A DNA stretch of 64,000 bases from Ophiosphaerella korrae (lineage: Eukaryota > Ascomycota > Dothideomycetes > Pleosporales > Phaeosphaeriaceae): the NCBI GenBank assembly GCA_028456385.1, contig JALNQF010000114.1:62001-126000 (forward strand). The letters are read 5' to 3'. Position numbers and translations under genes: made by a program. Below the pieces are notes generated by a model. The model worked only from the letters and a program-made list of their open reading frames with translations, had not been told where the DNA came from and did not search any database. Of this stretch, positions 46,600-58,896 are shown piece by piece; positions within the stretch are counted from its first letter, which is position 1, and every line of letters starts with the position of its first letter.

Positions 46600-49500
46600 A
46601 TCTACTTTATATACTAGTAGTTTTACTTCTTATAGTACTTGTTCTAGTAAAGCTACGTAGAATATTAGGTATATCTTTATTTTATTTAGTAGCTTTAATC
46701 TAAATATAACTAGCGTAACTTCTTTTTTAACTTTATATAGTCTTATCTTAATATAGTCTAATTTTAAGCTTAGGCGCTTACTCTTAATATTCTTTTATAC
46801 TAACTATACTTTTTCTCTCTTTCTAAATTAGGGTCCTTCTTTATACTTTTTATTATAGTACTTTACTATTTAGTTATATAAGAATTCTATATCTTATCTT
46901 AGTTAATTATATATATCTTTAAGTCTATTAGTAAAGTTTTCTCTTTTTAGAGACTAAGATATTTAATTCCTTAGTATCTAGTATATATTAGGCTTAAATC
47001 TATAATTTATAAAGAAAAGTAATACTTTTATTATTATATTCTTTACGCTATTATATACTAACTAAGCTATAAGTAGTAACTATACCTAATTATTCTAGTT
47101 GTAGTTAAGGTAGTATCTTAAGTATTATTCTACTATCTAATTTATTTATTCTAATTATCTATCTATTTATAAGTAGTATACTATAGATATTATATAGTAT
47201 ATTCCTAATTATACTACTATTATTTTCTATAGTTTTAATATAAATTATATATCTTTATCTATAATAATTTTATCTAGTACTCTATATTAACTAATTACTA
47301 TTTCTAGAACTTAATATATAGTAACTTCTATTTTACTTTTCTCTTTATATAGTTAGAAGTATATATACTTTATAAGCTTATCTACTATTATTAGAATTTT
47401 ATTATACTTAACTTCTAATATTAAGTCTTTAGACTTTAGTAGTTTTGTAATAAAGTCTATTATAATAACTCTTTATAGTTATTTTAGTACTTCTACTAGT
47501 TATAGTATTCTATATAGTATATACTTATTATATTTATTCTTATAGTACTCTATATAGTTTTATAGTACTTCTATTACTAGTTATTTTACTTTTAGAATAT
47601 AGTAGTCTTGTAGTAGTTTATCTAATATCTTCTTAATACCTTAGTAGCTATATACTAGTAACTTATAGAATTATCTTATAAATTTTTTTTAAATCTTACT
47701 TAGAATATATATTCTTTTATAAGCTTATATAAATCTTCTTTAGATTTCTAGTTTTTCTATTTCTTTAGATACTTCTTATATTGTTTTCTAAATCTATTTA
47801 TCTAGCTTACTACGTATTCTTTTAAGTATTATAGCTATCTTAAGTATATTTAGAACTAAATATCCTTCTTTATTCTTAATTAGAACTATACTAGTAGCGC
47901 TTACTTCTTCTTATAAGTTTAGTCTTTTACTAAAGGTATCTATAAATTAATTATCTTTCCCTTTTATATATATAATTTCTATATTAAATATTAATAGGAA
48001 TTCTTACTATCTTATATAGTATTATAATAACTCTTTATTTATTATAAATCTTATAAGATTCTTATAGTTTATATAAACCTTTATTTAATACTTTACTTTT
48101 TATAGATATACTCTCTATTATTTAAATACTTTATAGATTACTAGTATCTCTTTATTATAGATTAGGTAGTTAAATTTTACTATTTTTATTTTCTTAGAGA
48201 AGTACTTAACTAAGTATTCTTTTTTAGTTTCTAGGTCTTCCTATATTAGTACTATTCTATAGACTAAGTTAGATACATCTATTTTTACTATTACTAGTAG
48301 GTCTAGGTTATATATTCTAATAACTAAGTTTTTTAAAAATTTCTTTTTAATCTTTTTAAATACTTTATTATATTCTTTTATCTATTTAAATAGTAAATCT
48401 TTCTTTATAAGTCTTGTTATTAGTTCTATATCTTTAGAATATCTTACTATTAACTTTCTATAAAAGTTAGCTAGCCTATAAAACTATTATACCTCTTTTA
48501 GGTTTTTTAGTGTTAGCTATTTATTAATTAATTTAATTTTTTCTAGATTAATTTTAATTTTTCTTAGTTTAATAATAAACTTTAAGAAGTCTATTTTCTT
48601 TATATAAAACTTGTATTTTCTTATTTTAAGAAATAATTTATTTTCTACTAGTTTTCCTAGTACCTTGTATACGTATTATACGTATTCTTCTTTTATTTCT
48701 AAAAATATAAGGATATCGTCTAAGTATATAAATATAAATATATCTAAGTATTCTCTTAGTACTATATTAATTCTTTCTTAGAATACTACTAGTACGTTTG
48801 TTAAGCTAAATATTATATCTAAGTATTTATATAGTCTATACTATATTCTAAATACTATTTTCTACTTATTACCTTCTTTAATTCTAATTTAGTAGTAGGC
48901 GTTTTAGATATCTAGTTTAGTAAATATTTTTACTTTTTATAGTCTATCTTATATTCTATCTATTTATAGTAGTAGGTATTAATTCTTATTTATAATTATA
49001 TTAGTTTTCCTAAAATCTACGTAAGGTCTCTTATTACTAGTCTCTTTTTTATCTATAAATATAAGTCTATATACTACTAAAGATTTAGATTCTCTTATCT
49101 ATTTCTTTTTTATTATATTTTAGATAAACGTTTATTTAATTTTAGATTCTTCTTCTATTTTTTAGTAGACTAGGCTCTATCTTATATTTTTACCTTTTTC
49201 TAGTTCTATTACTAAGTCCTATAGTTAATATTCTAGAAGGTAATCTTCTAGCTCTATAAGCTATTTTTCCTATTTCTTATATTTTTTAAAGAATTCTCTT
49301 TTATAAGTATCTATATTAGCTTTTAATATATCTATTTTATTATAACTAATTTCTCTAGTTCTCTAATTAATATATAAGTTAGTTATTTATAACTATAGTA
49401 TACTTAATATTATATCTTATTTATTATTAATTATTGTTATATCTATAACTATATTCTAAATTTCTAATCCTTCTAACCTTAATATTAATAGTACTATCTT

Positions 49501-51900
49501 AAACTATATAGGTTCCTAAAGTAGTTTTCCTTTAATTATACTTAGTTATTAAAAGTACTTCTTTATTATATACTTTATTCTTTATATTTTTATAAACTTC
49601 TTTAATATAAAGTTCTTTATAGCTTTACTATTAATTATTAATTATACTTTCTTTCTTTAGTATATACCTTTTTTTATAATATATAGGCCTCTTATACCTT
49701 TTAGCTTTTTTTACTTAAGTGTTTTTATAAACTAATTATTTTTTTAAAGCTATAGCTTTACTTTAAGTTTATATTCTTTATATTTTAGATATTTATTATT
49801 TATACATTTATACTATAGTCCTCTCTAGACGTATTTCTTAGTTAACTTAGATCTAGGTCTTACTACTAGGTATCTATCTTCTAGAATTATTTTCTATCCT
49901 TAGATATTTTCTACTAGAATTACTCTTATATAGTTATAGCCTCTTCTTCTTATAAGCTATATATTATTATTTACTTTAAGGTTCTTATATATAATATAAT
50001 TCTTATCTAAGTATAATATCTATAATACTTTAAAATATACTAAATATTCTAGATCTATTATTTTGTTATCTCCTTTCTAGTACTTATTTTTACTAAGTAT
50101 ATTTATTATTAAGATATAGTATATTACTAGTACTCTTAGTATATAGGCTTTATTAATCTATTACGTCTTTTTTATAAAGTATTACTACTTTTTTAGTATA
50201 GGTATTCTTCTTACTATAACTATATATTACTTTATTTATTCTTAAAATAGTATAAACTTTATTTCTTTAGAATTACGTTCTTTCTAGTCTTTATACGCTT
50301 CCTTTATACTTATAACTATTAAGTATATTTAAATAAATCTCTATTCTTTATTTTATTCCTCTATATCTATTATTATATAACTATTATAGCTATATATTAT
50401 TAGCTAGGTATACTCTATACTTCTTATACTAACTTATCTCTTACTTTCTTACTATCTTTTAGAGGTAGTTATAGTAGTCTCTTTATCTAGTACTATTTCT
50501 TTAGCCTAGATTAATAGTACTAGAGGCTCTTCCCTTTCTAAATCTTTTATTAGTAAGTCTATTACTTAGGCTATTTCTTTTAGCTAAGCTTTTATTCTTT
50601 CTTTTATTATAGCTACTTAATATCTCTATTTCTATAAGAACTATACTACTTTCTATTTACTAGAAAGATATATATAGTAGTTATTATTATAATAAAAGGT
50701 CTAGTAGAGTATTATATATTATATTTCTTTACTTCTAGCTACTTTCTCTTAAGATTTAGCCTATACTTATAGTACTTCTTTCTTCTTTTTAGTTATCTTT
50801 AACTAGTTTTCTTTCTTTAGGTCTTTACTTCTATATTCCTTTATAAAGTATCTTAGTTTCTTATATTTATAGTATATTATATCCTTCTTTAACTTAGATC
50901 TATAGTTCTTTATATAGTAGCTTAGTTTACTATAGTTAAAGTACGTAAAGTTTTTATTTTTCTTTTTTTTTTATCTTTATTTACGTTAAAAACTATAAGG
51001 TCTCCTTTATTATAGTTCTATGTATAACCTTTATACTTATTCCTCTTCTATTCTTAAAGATTATTATTAATTTATATTACTTATTACTTTAAGGCTTCTA
51101 GTATCTTTAGTTTCTCTATATATATTATCTTATATTAGATCTTAGAATTTAGTCTTTATTTAAATTGTAATATTAATACTAACTTATTTTATTCTATATT
51201 CTATAATAGTTATTTAAACTATAATATATACTTAGGAATACTTTAATTCTATATAAGCTTTTCTAGCTACTCTTTAGCTTATTAGGTAATATTTATATCT
51301 CTAAACGCTACTCTTATTTATTTAGTAAAGTATTTATAACTTCTAAAAATAGCTCTAGTCTTATCTTTTTATATTATTAGAGAATATATTATATAATCTA
51401 TCTAGTAAAGCTTATACTATCTTATTACGTCTTCTTTAAGATATAGTCTAATATATATTACTTTCTTTTCTTCTATATTAAAGTATAGTACTTATATATC
51501 TATCTAGAGCTATACGAATATAATAAAAAGTCTTAACTTCTTCTTTATTCTATTAAACTTCTTAAGAATAGGTATTTTTAGTAGTTTCTTTATTGTACTT
51601 ATCTCTAGTTTCTAGGTAATTAGTTCTATCTAGTTTTATTTTTAGATAATAGCTTTAATTTATACTTTATTTTATTTTACGTAATTCTATAGTTCTTTGT
51701 TCTACGTTTCTAAAGTATTAATTACTATTTTTATATCTTCTTTATTATTAATTAGTTAGTTAAGATAACCTTTAATTATTTTCTATATAGTACTATCTAA
51801 TTTAGGACTACTTCTAGGGGCTTTACTTAATTATTTAGTTAAACTTTCTACTATTGTATTAGCTAGACTACGCGCTACTTACGCTTTACTTCTTATAATA
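46600..51900 (-). pseudogene. degenerate gag-pol of element B
   Basis: Minus-strand counterpart of the element A coding region. The integrase tail lies nearest 46.6 kb and gag nearest 51.9 kb. A YLDD reverse transcriptase box is encoded at about 48710-48730, and zinc-knuckle remnants lie at about 50.83-50.97 kb. Stop codons are dense. Confidence 0.8.
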
Positions 51901-51915
51901 ACTAAATTAGTAAAG

Positions 51916-52342
51916 TATTATAGGCTACCTATTATTAACTATAGGTACCTATATTAAGAGGTTAGTAGATTATAAAGTAATAGTAAAAGCTTAGAGGTAA
52001 TTTATAATAACTATAAATAATAGAAAATATTTTATAACTATCTTGTATTAGCGTTCTATAGTTAAAGGATTAAATTACTAATACTATCCTAATAATACGC
52101 ACCCTATTAACTATATACTTATTATAATCTATAATCTATAGCTACTAAAACTAGTAGATTATAGATCTTCCTAATCTATAATCTATTAATACTAAGAATC
52201 TATAGATTATAGATTATACTAGGTATCTTAGTTATATATAGTCTCCTAATTAAGATTATTACTTTACTTATTCTATAATTGGTTGGCATTTAAGTTAGGA
52301 CTAATTAGCTCTATCTCGATTTCTTCTATTACACTTATAACA
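51916..52342 (-). repeat. right LTR of element B (its 5' LTR)
   Basis: 427 bp, paired with 38178-38604. It keeps several unmutated TG/CA sites near 52280-52340. Confidence 0.9.
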
Positions 52343-55300
52343 CAAAGTAATAAAGTTACTAAAATAGTATTACTATATAGTTAATAGAAATACGTATTAT
52401 TAAGATAGTATTAGTAATTTAATCCTTTAACTATAGAACGCTAATACAAGATAGTTATAAAATATCTTCTATTATTTATAGTTATTATAGATTACTATAT
52501 AAGCTTTTACTATTACTTTATAATCTACTAACTTTTATAAGATAAGTATCTATAGTTAATAATAGGTAGCTTATTATAAGTTATAAGATTAAATTACTAA
52601 TACTATCTTAATAATATATATCTTTACTAACTATATACTTTTAGTAATCTATTTATATAACTTTATAGATTATACTAATCTATTATATATTATAATAGAT
52701 TTCTTTAATATATTATATATAATTATAGATTACTCTATATTATATATCTAAGTTATAATTTATTTCTTAATCTAAGTTATTACTTTACTTATCTTATACT
52801 TTATTAGTACTTAAGTTAAGACTAATTAGCTCTATTTTAATTTCTCTTATTATATTTATAATACTATTTCTCTCTCTAAGTAGGTTTTTATTTCTTTACT
52901 CTAAAGCTAAAGTTATTAACTTAGTTTCTTTATTAATATTAAGTTCTTTACTTTTTCTTTTAATACCTATTAAGTCTACTTATTATTACTTTTAATTAGC
53001 TAATTATATATTACTTTATAAAATTAAGATATTCTTTTATTTTTATTATAAGTTTTCTAACTTTTTATTAGTTTACTTTTCTTTAAAGTATAGTAAAGCT
53101 TATAAAGTATATATTTATACTAAGACTTATTTATTATATAACTTATCTACTATATTACTAGTAAAATATAGGTTAAAGATACTTATTTATATATCTATAC
53201 TTATTTATAATAAAGAGAGCTATTAACTATAGTTAAAAAAAACTATTATTATAGATTATAGAAGCTAAAAAAGAATATAATTAGATTCTAAGTATATAAG
53301 TAGAGAATTATACTTATTTAGTTTATTTTTATATAATAAAAGCTTTAAATAATAAAAAGTCTATTATATAAGTTATTTTTTTAGAATTTAAGTTAGACTT
53401 TAAGTCTATAATTAAAGCTACTTAGGTTATTACTATATTAGGCGCGTCTAGTACCTCTCTACTTACTATTAGTAACGTAAGTCTTTTTTATTTACTACTA
53501 GGTAATATAGAAGATTTTAACTTTAAAACTTTTTTAGTTTTTTAAAGTAGTTAAAATTATCTTTTAGTTCTTATATATTTTCTTATAGTTACTCTTTTTT
53601 ATTTATACTTATCTATTTTACTAAGTAGTAGTTTCTTCTATTATAAAAGTAATACTATAAAAAATTTTTAACTTTTTATTTTTTTTTATTCTTTATATAT
53701 ATCTACTTAATAAACTAGTAGTTTTACTTCTTATAGTACTTTCTCTAGTAGTACTATAAAAAATATTAAGTATATTTTTATCTTATCTAGTAGTTTTAGT
53801 TTAAATATAATAAGTATAACTTTTTTCTTAATTTTATATAGTTTTATTTTTACGTAATCTAATTTTAAGCTTAATTATTTACTTTTAATATTTTTTTATA
53901 TTATCTATACTTTTTCTCTTTTTTTAAATTAGAGTCTTTTTTAATATTTCTTATTATAGTATATTACTATTTAATCTTATAAGAATTCTATATTTTATTA
54001 TAGTTAATTGTATATTTTTTAAAGTTTATTAGTAAATTTTTTTCTTTTTAGAAAGTAAAATACTTTAAATCTTAGTATCTAATATATATTAGAGTTAAAT
54101 CTATAGTTTATAAAAAAAAGTAATATTTTTATTACTATATACTTTATACTATTATATACTAGCTATACTATAAGTAGTAGTTATACTTAGCTATTTTAAT
54201 TATAGTTAAATTAGTATCTTAAGTACTATTTTACTATTTAATTTATATATTCTAACTATCTAATTATCTATAGATAATATACTATTACGATTTAATATTT
54301 AATTTCTAATAATACTATTATTATTCTTTATAGTTTTAATATAAATCTTATATCTTTATTTATAATAATTTTATCTAGAATACTATACTAACTAATTACT
54401 ATTCTTAAAACTTAGTATATAGTAACTTCTATTTTACTTTTCTTTTTATATAGTTTAAAGTATAAGTATTTTATAAACTTATTTACTATTATTAAGATTT
54501 TATTATACTTAACTCTTAATATTAAGTCTTTTAACTTAAGTTACTTTATAATAAAGTCTATTATAATAACTTTTTATAGTTATTTTAGTATCTTAATTAG
54601 TTATAGTATTCTATATAGTTTTATAATACTTTTATTACTAGTTATTTTACTTTTAAGATATAATAGATTCTTAAAAGCTTTTCTAGTATTTTATTAATAC
54701 TTTAGTATTTATATACTAGTAGTTTAGAAAATTATTATATAAACTCTTTTTATATTTTACTTAGAATATATATTTTTTTATAAGCTTTTATAAGTTTTTT
54801 TTAGATTTTAAGTTTTTTTATCTTTTTAAAAGCTTTTTTATTTCTTTCTAAATCTATTTATTTAGCTTACTACTTTTTCTCTTAAGTATTATAGCTATTC
54901 TAAGTTTATTTAAAACTAGATATCTTTTTTTATTTTTAACTAAAATATACTAGTAGTATTTACTTCTTATGAATCTAGTTTTTTACTTAAAGAATCTATA
55001 AATTAATTATCTTTACTCTTTATATATATAATCTTAAAATTAAATATTAATAAGTATTTTTACTATCTTATATAGTATTATAATAAGTTCTTATTTATTA
55101 TAAATTTTATAAGATTCTTATAGTTTATATTAACTTTTATTTAATATTTTACTTTTTATAAGTATACTTTTTATTACTTAAATACTTTATAGATTACTAG
55201 TATTTCTTTATTATAAATTAAGTAGTTAAGTTGTACTAGCTTTATTTTCTTAGAAACGTATTTAACTAAGTATTCTTACTTTATATCTTAGTCTTCTTAT

Positions 55301-57369
55301 ATAAATACTATCTAATAAACTAAGTTAGATATATTTATTTTTACTATTACTAGTAAGTCTAAGTTATATATTCTAATAACTAGGTTTTTTATAAAGTTTT
55401 ACTTAATCTAATTAAATACTTTATTATATTCCTAAGTCTATTTAAATAGTATATCTTTTTTTATAAGCTTTATTAATAGTTTTATTATTTTAGACTATTT
55501 TATTATTAGCTTTTTATAGAAGTTTACTAGGCTATAAAACTATTATACTTTTTATAAGTTCTTAGGTATTAGCTATTTCTAGATTACTTTAATCTTATTT
55601 AAGTTAATCTTTATTTTTCCTAGTTCTATAATAAATCTAAAAAAACCTATTTCTTTTATATAGAATTTATATTTCTTTATTTTAAAGTATAGTTTACTTT
55701 TTACTAGCTTTTCTAGTACTTTATATATATACTATATATATTCTTTTTTTTATTTCTAAAAATATAAAGATATTATCTAAGTATATAAATATAAATATAT
55801 TTAAATATTCTATTAGAACTATATTAATTCTCTTTTAGAATACTACTAGTATATTTATTAATCTAAATAGTATAACTAAGTATTTAAATAGTTTATACTA
55901 TATTCTAAATATAGTTTTCTATTTATCTTCTTTTTTAATTCTAATTTAGTAGTAAGCGTTCTAGATATCTAGTTTAGTAAAAATTTAAGCTTTTTATAGC
56001 TTATCTTATATTTTATCTATATATAGTAAGAGGTATTAGTTTTTATTTATAATTGTATTTATTTTTCTAAAGTCTATATAAAGTTATTTATTATTTATAT
56101 TCTTTTTATCTATAAATATAAGTCTATATACTACTAAGGATTTTAATTCTTATATCTATCTTTTTTTTATTATATTTTAAATAAATACTTATTTAATCTT
56201 AGATTTTTCTTCTATTTTCTTATAGACTAAGCTCTATCCTATATTTTTTCTTCTTTTAGTTCTATTACTAAATCTTATAGCTAATATTCTAGAGTATAGT
56301 TATTAGGCTTAGTAAGTAACTTTTTTTATTTTTTATATCCTTTTAGGAATTCTCTTTTATTTATACTTATATTAGCTTTTAATATTTTTTTTTTAGAGTA
56401 AGTAATTTTTTTTATTCTTTAATTAATCTTTAGGTTAGATATCTATAACTATAGTATACCTAATATTATCTTTTATTTATTATTAATTATTATTATATCT
56501 ATAACTATATTCTTAATCTTTAGTTTTTCTAGTTCTAGTATAGAAAGTACTATTTTAAACTTTATAAGTTTTTAGAATAGTTTTCTTTTAATTATACTTA
56601 GTTTTTAAAAGTATTTTTTTATAGTATACTTTATTTTTTAGCTTTTTATAAACTTCTTTAATATAAAGTTTCTTATAGCTTTACTATTAATTATAATTTA
56701 TACTTTTTTTCTTAGTATATTCTTTCTTTTATAATATATAGGCCTATTATACCTCTTAGCTTTTTTTACTTAAGGTTTTCTTTAAATTATTTATTCTTTT
56801 AGAGCTACTACTTTACTTTATATTTATAGTATTAATACTTTAAATATTTATTATATATATACTTATACTATAGTCTTCTTTATATATATTTTTTAAATAA
56901 CTTTAGTTCTAGTCTAAGTACTATATATTCTTTATTAGGTATCTAAATTACTTTTTAACTTTAGATATCTTTTTTTTTATATTAGCTATATATAATTTCT
57001 TACTTTTAGTTCTCTATATATATAGTAATTTATCTTTAGGTATAATATTTATACTATTTTAAAGTATACTAAGTATTCTAGGTTTATTCTTTTATTATCT
57101 CTTACTTAGTATCTATCTATTTCTAGTCTTATTATTACTAGAATATAGTATACTACTAGTATATATAGTATATAAACTTTATTTCTCTAAAATTATATTT
57201 ATTCTAGTTTTTATATAATTTTTCTATACTTATAACTAGTAAGTATTTCTAAATAAACTACTATTTTTAGTTTTATTCTACTATATCTATAATTATATAG
57301 CTATTATAGCTATATATATCTAACTAGGTATACTTTATACTTTTTATATTAGCTTATCTTTTATCTCTT

Positions 57370-58896
57370 TATTATAATAGAGTCTATTATTAACTATAAG
57401 TAGCTACTAATATCTTAGTAAATTAAGAAGTAATAATAAAAGCTTATAAAGTAATTAGATAATAACTATAAATAATAGTTAATTTATATATATAATATTA
57501 GGTATTAGTATTCTAGGTTAAAGATTAAATTACTAATACTATCCTAATAATATATTTTATTACTAACTCTATATACTTTTAGTAATCTATTTATATAACT
57601 TTATAGATTACTTTAATCTATTATATATAATTATAGATTATACTAATTTATTATATATAATTATAGATTACTTTATATTATATATCTAGGTTATAATTTA
57701 TTTTTTAATCTAAGTTATTACTCTACTTCTCTTATACTTTATTAGTACTTTAGTTAAAACTAATTAGTTCTATCTTAATTCCTCTTATTATATTTATAAT
57801 ACTATTTCTTTTTCTAAGTAGATTTTTATTTTCTTATTTTAAAGTTAAAGTTATTAACTTAGTTTTTATATTAATATTAAGTTCTTTATTTTTGTTCTTA
57901 ATACCTACTAAGTCTACTTATTATTACCTTTAATTAGCTAATTATATATTAATTTATAGTATTAAGATATTTATTTATTCTTATTATAAGTTTTTTAACT
58001 TTTTATTAGTGTACTTTTCTTTAAAGTATAGTAAAGCTTATAAAGTATATATTTATACTAATACTTATTTATTATATAATTTATCTAGTATATCTTTAGT
58101 AATATATAGGTTAAAAATACTTATTTATATATCTATACTTATTTATAATAGAGAAAGCTATTAACTTTAGTTAAGAAAAACTATTATTATAGATTATAGA
58201 AGCTAAAAAGAAATATAGTTAGATTCTAAGTATATAAATAGAAAATTATACTTATTTAGTTTATCTTTATAAGATAAATACCTTAAATAATAAAAAGTTT
58301 ATTATATAAGCTATTTTCTTAGAGTCTAAGTTAGACTCTAAGTTTATAATTAAAGCTACTTAGGTTCTTACTATATTAAGTATATCTAGCGCCTCTTTAC
58401 TTACTATTAGTAACGTAAGTCTTTTCTATTTACTACTAGGTAATTTAAAAGATTTTAACTTTAGAACTTTTCTAGTTTTTTAAAGTAGTTAAAGTTATCT
58501 TCTAGTTCTTATATAGTTTCTTATAGTTACCTTTTTTTATTTATACTTATTTATTTTACTAAGTAGTAATTCTTTTTATTATAGAATTAGTATTATAAAA
58601 AATTTTTAACTTCTTATTCTTTTTATTTACTATATATATATCTATATTATATTCTAGTAGTTTTACTTCTTATAGTACTTTTTCTAGTAGTACTATATAA
58701 AATATTAAGTATATCTTTATTTTATCTTATAATCTAAGTTTAAATATAACTAGTATAACTTTCTTCTCTATTTTATATAGTTTTATCTTAATATAATTTA
58801 GTTTAGAGCTTAGTTACTTACTTTTAATATTTCTATATACTAACTATACTTTTTTTTTTTTCTAAATTAGAGTTCTTTTTAATATTTCTTATTATA
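57370..58896 (-). mobile_element. LTR plus 3' pol fragment of another minus-strand Gypsy copy (F)
   Basis: An LTR of about 432 bp (57370-57801) closely matches the LTR of element C, and 57802-58896 matches the 3' internal part of B and C up to the integrase C-terminal region. It ends abruptly at 58896, where the sequence switches to plus-strand pol. It could be an insertion in C or a product of recombination between copies. Confidence 0.65.

Larger units (their letters stand above)
38178..52342 (-). mobile_element. element B: full-length Ty3/Gypsy LTR retrotransposon, minus strand, RIP-degenerate
   Basis: Two 427-bp LTRs (38178-38604 and 51916-52342) flank the element. The target duplication is TAAAG (38173-38177) and CAAAG (52343-52347), differing by one C-to-T change. 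Without the nested element A and one copy of its target duplication, B is about 7.0 kb. Read on the minus strand the order is gag with zinc knuckles (about 50.8-51.9 kb), protease (about 49.4-49.7), reverse transcriptase (about 48.68-49.06), RNase H (about 48.1-48.3) and integrase (about 47.0-47.9). An integrase tail with a chromodomain-like part follows (about 46.6). The reverse transcriptase box still reads YLDD, but stops are dense and no protein can be made. Confidence 0.9.
37948..52578 (+). mobile_element. solo LTR (two parts, 37948-38177 and 52348-52578) with TSD AGTTA
   Basis: Joining the two parts across element B gives a plus-oriented LTR of 461 bp. It starts TATTATAG and ends GGTAGCTTATTATA. 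The five bases before it (37943-37947) and after it (52579-52583) are both AGTTA, a perfect target duplication. No internal sequence belongs to it, so it is a solo LTR formed by LTR-LTR recombination before B landed inside it. It contains copies of the 54-bp tandem unit also seen in the LTRs of element A. Confidence 0.8.
37794..57369 (-). mobile_element. element C: old minus-strand Ty3/Gypsy copy, split and truncated
   Basis: The left LTR of C is in two pieces, 37794-37947 and 52584-52863 (434 bp together). It was interrupted by a solo LTR that in turn carries elements B and A. Its internal region resumes at 52864 and runs to 57369 on the minus strand. It retains recognisable integrase (about 54.4-54.6 kb) and reverse transcriptase (about 55.74-56.14 kb) but stops before gag, where another LTR begins (57370). 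It shares the pol arrangement of A and B, with dense RIP-type stops and the reverse transcriptase YLDD box changed to YLDN. The outer right end is not resolved. Confidence 0.7.
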
